Assembly: GCA_963978545.1 (NCBI GenBank)
Contig: OZ021732.1
Span: forward strand, 29,356,123-29,420,122
From: Linyphia triangularis
Lineage: Eukaryota > Arthropoda > Arachnida > Araneae > Linyphiidae
DNA: 64,000 nucleotides
Direction of reading: 5' to 3'
Both the position numbers and the translations under genes were made by a program. The notes beneath the pieces were generated by a model. It ran no database searches and was not told the origin of the DNA. It saw only the letters and a list, made by a program, of their open reading frames with translations. How positions within the stretch are numbered: position 1 is the stretch's first letter; each line of letters begins with the position of its first letter. Below, one piece after another: positions 1-9,551 of the stretch.

Positions 1-55
1 ATGTGAATTTTGTATTTTTTAATTAATATTTTTCATTCTTTTTCATGCTCTAAAG

Positions 56-939
56 CAGCGTTCGCCACTAACTTTTAGAGACGGGCCGCATGACTTATGT
101 TGGAACTTTCCGCAGGCTTTATACCAAATACGCCAATAAATATATTGCTTTACTACATATGTTCAATGTTAGAAATGTGATAATTACTAAAAATTCAACA
201 ATATAAAACAATTTTGAAAACTGATACAATAATTTAACTTTTTTATATTAATAAAATAACAATTAATATTTGACTCTTGTTTCAAATAATTAAATTTTTT
301 TTTTCTTCTCTACATCGTAAATCAAAGTCATAAAAAAAGTGAATCTTTTGTGACAATATTATAATGTGACTTGACATAAACTCATAATCAATAAAGATAT
401 TTAAACCATACCTCCTAAATCTTCCATTTTAGTCGAAGTTAATTGCGAGACGATGACGGCTGGTCCGCTTTTCACTATCTACTTTGCGTTTAAAACTAGT
501 CTTCGACGTCATTATTGCACTGGAGTCATAGAGATCACGATAATTATTTTCACATCAAAACAAAAGAGGCCAGAATGCATTAAAACACCCAACTCCTACC
601 CATCACATTCAGAAAAGCAGAAATGGAATTGTGCCATTCACGAATCAAGGAGGTAGGGTATCATAAGTACAAAACTAAGCAATGCGAAGGAATGCGTCAT
701 TGGTAATAATTCAAACTATTGCTTCTTTTATTTTTTCTCGTTGGCAGTCTCAGAAAAACAAAAGGAATTTTCAGACTTACTGACACGGCCACTTAATGGA
801 AATTTTTTGTAGTAAACACATACTATTGTAGATAAATTAAAATTATTTCCGCAAAATTTGATTTTTGCTCTTCTGCGGGCTGGAGAAAAAGCTGTTGCGG
901 GCCGTATCCGGCCTGTGGGCCTCCTAGTAGCTGACGCTA
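56..939. mobile_element. Non-autonomous hAT element
   Basis: The 884-bp segment is flanked by the perfect 8-bp direct repeat CTCTAAAG (48-55 and 940-947), the target-site size of hAT transposons. Its ends are imperfect inverted repeats (CAGCGTTCGCCACTA at the left; TAGCGTCAGCTACTA read inward from the right), and a GCGGGCC-type motif lies just inside both ends. No transposase frame is visible, so it would need a transposase supplied elsewhere. A 67-codon open frame at 453-656 resembles nothing recognised. Confidence 0.78.
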
Positions 940-947
940 CTCTAAAG

Positions 948-1456
948 TTTTGATTTTTAGCGTAAATTTATATTTAGGTAGTTATACTTTGACTATTTAG
1001 AATAAAATGTACTTATTAAATTTATATATTTTCTAAATTAGCCATATTTTTGCTTTCATTTTTGGAATGATAATGTTGACAGATACCCAAATCAGGGATT
1101 TTTCTTTTTAATTTTCTGGAAAAGTTAGGGAATTTTGTTTGTTTCAAATTCTGTAGCCACCCTTTTGTTATTTGATGTGTCAATTTTTTGACATAATAAC
1201 AATCTTTTATTATCTTAAATGTAACCTTTTAATTTTTTCAATGAATTAATTTTGTATATATAAATATTCCTGTTTTAGATTTAATTTAAAATATAAATAT
1301 ATATTATAGTTCAAATAATACAAGTACTTTAGGGTGTGCTTAACATTCCATTAAATATTAAAGCTCAGAAAAAATTCATCTAAAAGGCCTTGAATGTATA
1401 AAAGTCTTATAAAATTTTTAAATTTCCAAAAGCTATCTGATAAGTCTGGTTGGTAT
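948..1456. other. AT-rich spacer
   Basis: AT-rich DNA between the hAT element and the Gmr1-like LTR element. No gene, RNA or repeat unit was recognised. Confidence 0.5.
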
Positions 1457-1651
1457 TGTAAAGATTTATCTAAGCGAGTGGCAACAGCCGAAGTGTTACC
1501 CGGAGAACGAGACCAGAGAAGAACAAGATTGTATTTGGCATGAAAAAAATATGATAGTCTCAATAATATTAAATTTAAACAACTTCTTTTAAAAAATTAA
1601 TAAAAGCGCTACCTTTGAAATTCGTCGTCGTTATTTCGAGAAATCGTCATA
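1457..1651 (+). repeat. 5' LTR of the Gmr1-like element
   Basis: Begins TGTAAAGATTT and is repeated at 7215-7434. About five substitutions separate the two copies, and this one lacks a roughly 25-bp tandem duplication present at the end of the 3' LTR. The exact right end is uncertain by a few bases because the last shared bases are CGTCA followed by TA here and CA in the 3' copy. Confidence 0.88.
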
Positions 1652-1659
1652 GTCTAATT

Positions 1660-1683
1660 TGGTGGCAGCGGTAGGATCCGAAC
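1660..1683 (+). promoter_or_regulatory. Primer binding site, tRNA-Leu
   Basis: Starts TGGTGGCAGCGG and runs on into GGATCCGAAC, the complement of a T-loop. Compared with the known 3' end of a tRNA-Leu(AAG)-type molecule it matches about 22 of 24 positions. It lies 8 bases after the LTR. Confidence 0.75.
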
Positions 1684-2421
1684 TGGTGAAGAAATTCAGT
1701 GCCGAAGAATATTCGAATTTAACAAGACTGACAGCCATTTTGAAGTAACGGAAGAAAAGTGATCTTGGGTTATGTATCCTTTCCTTGCCGTTGGTTCAGT
1801 GCTTAATTATTTTGGATTATAAGGAATTATTAAAAAAAAAAAAAAAAAAAATTTGCATATATATATTTTGTTTAAAGTTTAAGTTTTACTGTGACTTACT
1901 TATCAATATATAGAATTCTTTTATATCTGTACTGGAAATCACTGTAATGTTATTGAATGCTATGCTGGTTGTTTAAATTTGTTATGGAATTAATTTAGGA
2001 ATATTATTTGAGAAGTTGTATAAATGAAACTTTAGCTTGGCGATATTTTGAGTTTGCTGGTATTTTCTTTTTGTGTATTGATAGAACTTTTGTTGGCGAT
2101 AAATTGGGCTTATTAGTCGTTGATTTGTTTCACTTTATAGAATATGAGTGAAATAGGTTTTTTTTAATTTTGTCGAACACGAAGTAAAATTTGAAACGTT
2201 AGTTCGAATTGGTTGGTTTCTGTGGTAGTATTTTGAGAAGTTATGTGTATACTTCTGTAATCGCCTGAACAAAAGTTTTCATCATATTATTGAAATATTG
2301 TATTTGAGTGAATTCAAGAATATCGTTTGAAATTTAAAGTTCATATTATTGAAATATAAAGTTTGCAGTTTGGAATTAAATTTGAAGTTTAGAATTTTAA
2401 TTTTGGGTGGCGTTGGTTTTC

Positions 2422-2425
<4 letters not shown>

Positions 2426-2458
<33 letters not shown>

Positions 2459-2469
2459 AGAGAGAGAGA
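2426..2469. repeat. Poly(A) tract running into (GA)n
   Basis: About 29 A residues followed by a short GA run in the leader of the Gmr1-like element, upstream of gag. Confidence 0.9.
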
Positions 2470-2511
2470 ATTAACGATTGGCATTTTGATTGATTTCCCT
2501 TGTGAAAGAAA

Positions 2512-2943
2512 ATGAGTTATTTAGGGAAAGGTAAGAAGCAAGATTTGCTTCAAATATGTGAGGAATTGGGCGAAGATGTGGATGCTAAAACTAAAATACC
2601 TGAGATTAAGCGAATAATTTTAGGAAGTGAATATTATAATGAGGAGGAGGTTAGGTTGATATTTGATCGTGTGATTGAAGAAAGACCGAGAAAAGAAGAA
2701 AGGGAAAGAGAGAGGGAAGAAAGAGAAATGGAAAGAGAAAGGGGAGAAATAGAAAGAGAAAGGGAAGATAATTTGGCACGGGAAATGAGACAGCATGAGT
2801 TAGAATTAAAAAAGCTAGAAATTTCCCAAACTGAATCCCTACCTCGAACAAACCATGTATCTGAAAACGGAATTCCCAGGATTCAATTGACGCATATAAT
2901 GCCTAAATTTGAAGGAAAGAGGGATAAATGGGGTTATATTTAA
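2512..2943 (+). CDS. gag: Gag, N-terminal part (Gmr1-like element)
   Basis: 143 codons. Residues 1-60 form a small helical-looking N-terminal region. Residues about 60-105 are an extremely Glu/Arg-rich segment likely to be a long charged helix or coiled coil. The last residues enter the capsid region and then shift out of frame: the following frame starts inside this one (2928) and carries on the capsid. The change between the two frames is in the -1 direction. No clear slippery heptamer is visible at the junction, so decay is more likely than programmed frameshifting. The ATG at 2512 is the first good start after the leader. Confidence 0.8.
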   Translation: MSYLGKGKKQDLLQICEELGEDVDAKTKIPEIKRIILGSEYYNEEEVRLIFDRVIEERPRKEEREREREEREMERERGEIEREREDNLAREMRQHELELKKLEISQTESLPRTNHVSENGIPRIQLTHIMPKFEGKRDKWGYI

Positions 2944-4067
2944 TTAACTTCGAAAGAAAGGCAGAAATGGCCAAAGTTCCCAAAAGAGATTGGACTGCTT
3001 ATCTGTTGGGTGTACTTCCTGCAGAAGTTTCAAACATGCTGGCTAGAGAATTGCCTGAAAACGCAAATGACTATGAACATGTGAAAACTCTTCTTCTGAA
3101 AAGGTATAAAATGAACAGCGAAAAATTGAAGCAGTGTTTCTACAGACACCAGAAAACGCCAGATAAAAATTGGAGAAACTATTACCACGAGCTGCGGAGT
3201 TATTTTACTGAATGGATTGAAGATATGAAAGTTGAAACTTTTGTGCAACTGAAAGATCTGATTATTGCTGAACAAGTAAAATTTCGTGTGCCTCCAGAAA
3301 TCAGAGAACACTTTTTAGACAATTGGATTAATATTAAAGATCCAGAGTATTTAGCAGAGAAATTGGATGACTATGAAAACGTCAGAGACAGTTTCAAAAG
3401 AAAAGAAAAGCTACCTAGAAATAATTCCAAACCTCAGGAAGGACAATACCCTAAGGACAAATTTAATTTCAAGAGAAATGCTCCATGGAAGGAAGATAAA
3501 TGCGATGAAGGTGAAAGAGAGAAAAGATTTGAGAGGAGGAAGCAGCCTAGTTGTTACGAGTGTGGGTCATTTTCTCATTTGAAGGCTCAATGCGATAAAC
3601 TACGAAGATGTTACGAGTGCGGATCTACCTCGCATTTAAGACCTAACTGTGATAAACTCAAGAAAAGCGTTGAAACCGTAGCTGCTAACTTGGTTCCGAA
3701 AGAAAATTTTAAAGATGTTCTTGAACCATATATCAGTCAAGGAAAAATAAATGACATAGAAATGCCGATACTTCGTGATTCCGGAGCATCAATTGACCTG
3801 ATCTGCAGAAAGTATGTAAAACCCTCAATGTTAACTACAGAAACGGTATGGATTAAAACCCCATTAGAAGAAAGCCCCATTTGTCTGCCTTTAGCTGAGG
3901 TTGAGATAGACTGCGCTTATGGGCACATTGTGACAATAGCAGCTGTCATCAGAGATTCTTTAGATCAAGGAAGGTACCTATTAGGCAACCGAACAATAGA
4001 ACTATTTACTGAAGTTAACCAGAATAAAAATTTCGGAATGGATACAATTAATGTCATACAAACTTGA
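2928..4067 (+). CDS. gag-pro: Gag capsid (SCAN-like), zinc knuckles and protease
   Basis: 379 codons. Residues about 50-150 form a SCAN-like capsid domain, with the LIIAEQVKFRVPPEIREHF region matching the central SCAN helix pattern. Two CX2CX4HX4C knuckles (residues 209-222 and 228-241) would bind RNA. An aspartic protease active-site box, DSGAS, begins at residue 284. The frame ends at a single TGA (4065-4067) and the integrase frame resumes 15 bases later in the SAME frame, so gag-pro and integrase are separated by one stop codon. Whether that stop is decay or read through cannot be told from one copy. Confidence 0.88.
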   Translation: MGLYLINFERKAEMAKVPKRDWTAYLLGVLPAEVSNMLARELPENANDYEHVKTLLLKRYKMNSEKLKQCFYRHQKTPDKNWRNYYHELRSYFTEWIEDMKVETFVQLKDLIIAEQVKFRVPPEIREHFLDNWINIKDPEYLAEKLDDYENVRDSFKRKEKLPRNNSKPQEGQYPKDKFNFKRNAPWKEDKCDEGEREKRFERRKQPSCYECGSFSHLKAQCDKLRRCYECGSTSHLRPNCDKLKKSVETVAANLVPKENFKDVLEPYISQGKINDIEMPILRDSGASIDLICRKYVKPSMLTTETVWIKTPLEESPICLPLAEVEIDCAYGHIVTIAAVIRDSLDQGRYLLGNRTIELFTEVNQNKNFGMDTINVIQT

Positions 4068-4082
4068 TCTTCCAGTAAGAAG

Positions 4083-5546
4083 ATGGTAGAATCAGAGATG
4101 CCAAATTCGGAACCGGAAGCAAGCGATTCAAGGGAAAATGAACAATTTGGAAAAGAAATTGGTAATGATAATATTTTACCGGTGGCAGATCTTTCAAGTG
4201 CAGAATTGGAACTTATGAAATTAACCCCAGAAGAATTTTTAGACGCTCAATTGCAAAGTGAGGGTCTAAAACCCCTATTCAAAGAAGCAAAACATGACAC
4301 AGACCCTGAAAAGCATAGGTATCTGACAAAAAATCAAAAGCTGTTTTTCGTGAAGAAAGATAAAAAAGGAACAGAACGACTTTTGCTTGTGGTGCCGGAG
4401 AAGTACCGAAAACAGATTATGGAATTCTGCCATGAAAGAACGGCATCTCATCTGGGAATAGCAAAGACTAAAGATGCTTTATTTAAAACGTTCTACTGGC
4501 CAAACTGTTACAAAGAGGTCGAAACTTTTGTGAAATCATGTGATCTATGTCAAAGGGTAGGAAACCCACAAGATAAAAAGAAGGCACCACTCAAGATAGT
4601 TCCAGTTATTACGGAAATCTTTTCAAAAATAAATGTTGATGCTGTGGGACCTTTACCTCAAACCCCATCAGGGAATCAATACCTCATTACTGCATTGTGC
4701 ATGTCTTCAAAATATCCCGATGCAGTCCCTGTGGAAAATCTGAAATCGACCACAGTAATTGACGCCCTACTCCAGATTTTCAGCCGAATGGGCTTCCCAA
4801 AAGAACTACAGACTGATCAAGGAACGTCATTTATGAGTGCACTTACTTGCGAATTTTTAGAAAGATTTGGAATTAAGGTTGTTAAAAGCTCTGTACACCA
4901 TCCGCAAAGTAACCCAGTCGAAAGAATGCACAGAACTCTGAAAAGAATTCTTCGTGTCCTCTGTCTAGAATCTAGTTCTGAATGGGAAAAGATTTTGCAT
5001 CAAGCTCTGTTCGCGTTAAGGACTGTGACTCATGATAGTACAGGCTTTACACCAGCTGAGTTAGTTCACGGAAGAAATCTGAAGACTCCGCTTGTATTGC
5101 TCTATGACAAGTTAACAGAAGAACACCAAGAAGAGGATTGTGTTGTAAACTATGTGTTTAAATTAATAAATCATATGGAAAATTGCCAAGAATTAGCAAT
5201 ACGGAATATGGTAAGCGCCAAGGAAAAACAAAAACTTTGGTATGATAAGAAAGCGGTAGAACGGCAGTTCGAAGCGGGCGATCTCGTATTAGTTGTAGCT
5301 TCTTCAAAACCCAACAAGTTATCGGTGCAATGGATTGGACCTGGGGAAGTAGTTCGATGGTTATCGGATACCAACTATGTGATACGGTTTCCCGATAAGA
5401 ACAAAGATCACGTTTACCATATTAATATGCTAAAGCCCTATGTTAAAAGAGTAGAACACTTAAATCTTTTAGGCCTAGAAGAAATTAAAAGGAAGAGGAG
5501 ATACCAGATCTTGGCCTTGCTGATAGATCTAACGGGTCAGCGTTGA
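4083..5546 (+). CDS. int: Integrase placed before RT (Gmr1-like element)
   Basis: 487 codons. The N-terminal H2C2 zinc site is His117/His123 with Cys153/Cys156. The catalytic core has Asp186 (in VDAVGPLP), Asp245 (in QTDQGTSF) and Glu280 (in HHPQSNPVERMHR), an intact DDE triad. A GPY/F-type C-terminal segment (around WIGPGEVVRW) follows. The product would insert the cDNA. Its position upstream of reverse transcriptase is the diagnostic oddity of this element. Near 5485 the pre-RT linker continues in the -1 frame, and this frame then reads about 60 bases of nonsense to its stop. Confidence 0.92.
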   Translation: MVESEMPNSEPEASDSRENEQFGKEIGNDNILPVADLSSAELELMKLTPEEFLDAQLQSEGLKPLFKEAKHDTDPEKHRYLTKNQKLFFVKKDKKGTERLLLVVPEKYRKQIMEFCHERTASHLGIAKTKDALFKTFYWPNCYKEVETFVKSCDLCQRVGNPQDKKKAPLKIVPVITEIFSKINVDAVGPLPQTPSGNQYLITALCMSSKYPDAVPVENLKSTTVIDALLQIFSRMGFPKELQTDQGTSFMSALTCEFLERFGIKVVKSSVHHPQSNPVERMHRTLKRILRVLCLESSSEWEKILHQALFALRTVTHDSTGFTPAELVHGRNLKTPLVLLYDKLTEEHQEEDCVVNYVFKLINHMENCQELAIRNMVSAKEKQKLWYDKKAVERQFEAGDLVLVVASSKPNKLSVQWIGPGEVVRWLSDTNYVIRFPDKNKDHVYHINMLKPYVKRVEHLNLLGLEEIKRKRRYQILALLIDLTGQR

Positions 5547-5686
5547 ATGAACTTTTAAAGGACATAAGATCAAAATCTAAACTTTCAGGTGCACAACAGA
5601 ATCAACTGGAGGAACTTTTAAACAAGTACTCTGAACTCTTTTAAAAAAAACCTGGTTGTACAGATCTGGCTGAACATGATATCGAG

Positions 5687-6319
5687 TTGGAAGTAGAAAA
5701 GCCAATTATCGCAAAGCCATATCGAATGTCTCCAAGACAAACAGAAATTCTGAAGGCCGAAGTCAATAAAATGTTAGAACTCAAAGTAATTGAACGAGGA
5801 GATTCGGATTTTACTTCTCCTTTAATACTTGTTGAGGTTCCTGGAAAAGATCCTAGACCTTGTATTGACTATCGTCGTTTGAACAAAGTGACCAGGACAC
5901 AGTATTTCCCTATACCAAATATAGAACAACTTGTAGAGAAAGTGGCATCAACGAAATATATCACTGTTCTCGATTTAACCCGTGGTTACTGGCAAATACC
6001 ATTGAGTGAACGGGCCCAGCGATATGCTGCCTTTGTGACCAGCTTTGGTACCTTTAAGCCATTAAGGTTACCATTTGGGCTCAAGAATGCTCCTTATTAT
6101 TTTAGTAGAATGATGGCTGGGTTGTTGCAAGACTGCGACGAATTTGCTGTACCTTACTTAGACGACGTTGCAATTTTTTCGAATACTTGGGAAGAGCATG
6201 TGAAACACTTAGAAGAAATTTTAATAAAGATGAAAACAGCTCATCTCCACATAAAGCCTTTGAACTTTGTTTGCTCGGGAACATGTCAAGTATTTGGGCC
6301 ACATAGTTGGACAAGGTGA
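5687..6319 (+). CDS. pol: Reverse transcriptase, fingers-palm (Gmr1-like element)
   Basis: 210 codons of Ty3/Gypsy RT. Visible motifs are the RPCIDYRRLN finger motif, the first catalytic Asp (Asp96 in VLDLTRGYW), the LPFGLKNAP box and the catalytic YLDD at residues 157-160, so the active site is intact. The pre-RT linker is open upstream in the same frame but has an in-frame TAA at 5642-5644 within a T/A run. After about residue 195 the frame is lost, and the RT thumb (motif FLGLAGYFRRY, about 6390-6440) continues in another frame. Confidence 0.9.
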   Translation: MEVEKPIIAKPYRMSPRQTEILKAEVNKMLELKVIERGDSDFTSPLILVEVPGKDPRPCIDYRRLNKVTRTQYFPIPNIEQLVEKVASTKYITVLDLTRGYWQIPLSERAQRYAAFVTSFGTFKPLRLPFGLKNAPYYFSRMMAGLLQDCDEFAVPYLDDVAIFSNTWEEHVKHLEEILIKMKTAHLHIKPLNFVCSGTCQVFGPHSWTR

Positions 6320-6497
6320 GTGAACACCTGGAGAACTTAAAGTACAAGCCGTTAAAGATTTTCCCAGACCCCTGAACAAAACCCAAATTAGATCATTTTT
6401 AGGTCTTGCTGGTTATTTTCGACGATATATTTCCGATTTTTCTGTAATTGCGGCACCATTAACAGATCTACTAAAAGGGAAGAAAGTTAAATCGTCT

Positions 6498-6965
6498 GTG
6501 GATTGGAGCAGTGCTTGTGATGATGCTTTCGAAGAATTAAAGAATCGACTTTCGGAAAAGCCAGTATTATTTAGCCCCGATTTCACCATTCCATTTGTCA
6601 TTCAGTGTGATGCTTCGAACCTTGGACTAGGCGTGGTGTTGTCTCAGGTGAACCAAGATGGTGAAGAACATCCTATTATGTACTTGAGTCGGAAATTTTC
6701 TCCAGCAGAACAAAAATATAGTACCACCGAGAGGGAATGTGCTGCCATTGTTTATGCGATTCAGAAATTACGATGTTATCTTGATGGGCAGCTAAAGTTC
6801 ATCATTCAAACAGATCATAATCCGCTGGTCTGGTTAGAGAAAAATACAGGGACTAATCCGCGTCTGTTGCGATGGGCCCTCACATTACAACCATTCAATT
6901 ATGAAGTTGTCCATCGTAAGGGAAGTCTCCATCGAAATACCGATACCATGAGTAGAGTTCCTTAA
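6498..6965 (+). CDS. rnh: RNase H domain (Gmr1-like element)
   Basis: 155 codons beginning at a GTG, with the same frame open upstream through the RT thumb. Catalytic residues are recognisable: Asp38 (in QCDASNLGLG), Glu80 (in TTERECAAIV), Asp106 (in QTDHNPLVW) and an Asp near the C-terminus in NTDTMSR. It degrades the RNA of the RNA-DNA hybrid. The frame stops at 6963-6965 with no integrase behind it, confirming that pol ends with RNase H. Confidence 0.9.
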   Translation: MDWSSACDDAFEELKNRLSEKPVLFSPDFTIPFVIQCDASNLGLGVVLSQVNQDGEEHPIMYLSRKFSPAEQKYSTTERECAAIVYAIQKLRCYLDGQLKFIIQTDHNPLVWLEKNTGTNPRLLRWALTLQPFNYEVVHRKGSLHRNTDTMSRVP

Positions 6966-7200
6966 ACATTGATGTAAGACATTGACTTTGTACATATTTT
7001 TATTTATTCTTCATCTTAGAACCTTAGTGTTATGGGTAGGCTTATTTATTTAAACTTGTAATACTGTACTAAAATATTATAATTTGGCAGTAAAATACTA
7101 ATTTAAATTAGTGCACTGAATCTAACTGGCAGTATGAACTCTTAAGACTGAAAGACTTTAAATTCTAAGACTTTTTCTCTTCAATAAAAAGTCTTCTCTT

Positions 7201-7214
7201 GGAGGGGAGGAGTC
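7201..7214 (+). promoter_or_regulatory. Polypurine tract (Gmr1-like element)
   Basis: GGAGGGGAGGA followed by GTC lies directly against the 3' LTR, the usual place for the plus-strand primer. Confidence 0.8.
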
Positions 7215-7434
7215 TGTAAAGATTTATCTAAGCGAGTGGCAACATGCGAAGTGTTACCCGGAGAACGAGACCAGAGAAGAACAAGATTGTATTTGGCATG
7301 AAAAAAATATGATAGTCTCAATAATATTAAATTTAAACAACTTCTTTTAAAAAATTAATAAAAGCGCTACCTTTATAATTCGTCGTTGTTATTTCGAGAA
7401 ATCGTCATCGTCGTTATTTCGAGAAATCGTCACA
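7215..7434 (+). repeat. 3' LTR of the Gmr1-like element
   Basis: Direct copy of 1457-1651. Its tail holds two tandem copies of a roughly 25-bp unit ending TTATTTCGAGAAATCGTCA, where the 5' LTR has one; this accounts for its greater length. Confidence 0.88.
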
Positions 7435-7859
7435 GTACACAGGGGGGAAACTTTACCGGTTGTAGCCTGGTACTCTGGTATTTTGTAGTTCTATCTACCT
7501 GAACTCCGAGTTTAATTCTAAAAGTCTATTTTAAAACATTAAAATTGTTCTTTTAAAATCATTATTGCATGAGCACCACTCTTATCAGAAAGAATATAGA
7601 TGAAATCAGATCACCCGACTGTGATGTCACAATCGTAGTTTATAATGGTAGAGCAAAGGTCAGTTTTTCGCCTTGCGTCTATCTTTTGACTAATAAGAAT
7701 AAAGCGTTTTTCTGATTTCAGAGATGTGTTTAGGAAGGAATTTTTATGAAATAAATTGAACAGATGTTTTTTTACTTTCGCCTGTGCTGTGTGTTGGAAA
7801 AATTTTCAACCTTATATAAAATTTGTGGTTAATAAATCGGATATCAGCTATCTCATAAA

Positions 7860-8225
7860 GGGAATTAGAAAGAAGTTTCGTTAAGAATGGTTAAATAAAG
7901 ATGATTCCATGAAAGAAAAAAGCTTGGATTTGGTGTTAAAAAGTCAGATGTTGCTGGAACTGGGTTTTTCACATGTTGTAATAGCTTGGTATGGTACAGT
8001 AATGAAGGTTTAAATTCTCTTTTGAATCATTCCAATTCAACAACACATTAAATAGTAAAGAAGTTGTTGAATGGGACTCAATTTTTGCAAACATTGTGCT
8101 TTAATACAGGTGAAACTTTAGCTATTGATTGTACTGTCAATCTAGCAACTAAAAAATGCATTGCTGATGCTCTGATAATGTCATTTATTACCCAAAATTC
8201 TTTGCCATTTTTTACAAATTGAACC
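7860..8225 (+). pseudogene. Decayed BED/C2-H2 zinc-finger, hAT-like relic
   Basis: Fragments in different frames read like the N-terminus of an arthropod hAT-derived zinc-finger protein: KKFR..EWLNK, then a C-x0-C...H-x5-H-like stretch ending LNHSNSTTH (about 7925-8050), then CIADALIMSFITQNSLPFF (about 8158-8215). The pieces keep the expected order but are broken by stops and frame changes. The assignment rests on pattern memory only, and no intact relative is in the window. Confidence 0.35.
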
Positions 8226-9504
8226 TAAAAAATTTAGTGTTATTGTATGTGTTTGCACATGGTATAGTAGTTAAATTTCTTTTTCTTTTTTTTTTTTTGT
8301 AATTTTTAGCTTATTTAAGGTTTGTGTTGTAGCTATGTTGTAGTTGGATAATTAAAATGGCCTTTTTTCCAAGTTGGGTTTATAAAATGATTTAAAATGT
8401 AGAATTTATTCTCCTCTTAACCTCCCCCCCCCCCCTTCTCCTCTCTCTCACCACCACAAGAGCTCTGCTTCTTAGAACCTCTTTATAGGGATCCACCTGC
8501 TAACATTCCATATAGTTTCAGTATTTTTCAGTGCTGGGCAGTTTCCCTGTGTATGTACAAAAGTTGGAAGTTCTAAGCTCAGTCAGAGCTGTGTTTGGAT
8601 AACTGTTAACAGATTTTCAGGCAAATAAAAAAATTCAAAAGTTTTTATTTTTTAAACATAAGTGGTGGTTTTATATTGTGGTTTAATTTATAAGTGTAAG
8701 GAAATTATTTATCAGTAATTGTGAAGTTAAGTCTTTGATATTTCACGTAACATGATAGTTATAATGGATTGTAAGATATTGGTTAATATCTTCCTCATTC
8801 TCACTAACTCACTAATTTCCCCCTTATTTTATACATTAAAAAAAAAAAAAAAAAAGGTTCTATATGCATTTATCATATTGTTATTGCAACAAACTAAGAT
8901 ATAAAAAATAAACTATTACTAATACAAAAACTACTATATAATTTGAAACTCCAAATTAGTAGTTAACATGTCAGCTGAACTAAAATTTTATGTCAATTTA
9001 ATAAAAGCTAAAATTTTAAATTCTTAAAAACATTTTTCTCTAAAAATATTTCTAATGCTACTGATTTTAATGGTATTTTTTTTTATTATTATTATTATTT
9101 TTTCCTCTCTCTTGCACAAAAATATTTGTGTTTTGAAATTAGTTTATAAGTTATAGTAAATTACAATAAACATATTATTGTTAAAAAGTTTAAAAGAAGA
9201 ATTATAACCTTTGCACTATTTCTAGCTTATTTTTATATCCTTCCCTATATTTCAAACTAATACCAGATTGTATGGAACATTAAAAACTACAAATACAGCA
9301 TTAAATATGTAAATGGTTCCATTTTCCAAAATAACTCATTTGCTGCCAAGATGCTTAATGTGTTTTAGAAATGCCTGTTTAAAATCTTATATTTTTATTG
9401 CTATTTAAAACACCTAAAAGAAAAACCACAAATATTAAAAATATATTTGTTTATATTCATATAAATCCTTTAATTATGACCGATTATGTTCCATTTTCTT
9501 ACAG
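8226..9504. other. AT-rich, no gene seen
   Basis: Homopolymer runs (C at about 8424, A at about 8838, T at about 9078) and AT-rich DNA. Probably intron or upstream sequence of the host gene that follows. No exon was recognised. Confidence 0.4.
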
Positions 9505-9551
9505 ATCAAAAAAGATTAGAACCCCCTATACCACAAGAACCAGAAATAAAG
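9505..9551 (+). CDS. Short internal exon of an unidentified gene
   Basis: 47 bases bounded by a good acceptor (TTTTCTTACAG) and a donor (AAG|GTAAAT). Two bases complete a codon from the missing upstream exon, and 15 codons follow (QKRLEPPIPQEPEIK). It ends in phase 0, matching the phase-0 start of the exon at 11151. The Pro/Glu-rich content fits the disordered, charged tail encoded by the next exon. Exons further upstream were not found and may lie outside the window. Confidence 0.5.

Larger units (their letters stand above)
1457..7434 (+). mobile_element. Gmr1-like Ty3/Gypsy LTR retrotransposon, decayed
   Basis: A 6-kb element with direct LTRs, a tRNA-Leu primer site, gag with a SCAN-like capsid and two zinc knuckles, a DSGA protease, then integrase, then reverse transcriptase and RNase H, a purine tract and the 3' LTR. 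Integrase before RT is seen directly. It is the reverse of ordinary Gypsy order and matches the Gmr1-like lineage, in which the SCAN-like capsid is also known. Three frame changes and two in-frame stops make this copy defective. The flanks are GTAT (1453-1456) and GTAC (7435-7438), so any 4-bp target duplication has one mismatch. Confidence 0.9.

Noticed and set aside
2900..2945. Programmed -1 frameshift between the two gag frames
   Set aside because: No convincing slippery heptamer at the overlap, and the break lies inside the capsid rather than at a gag-pol boundary.
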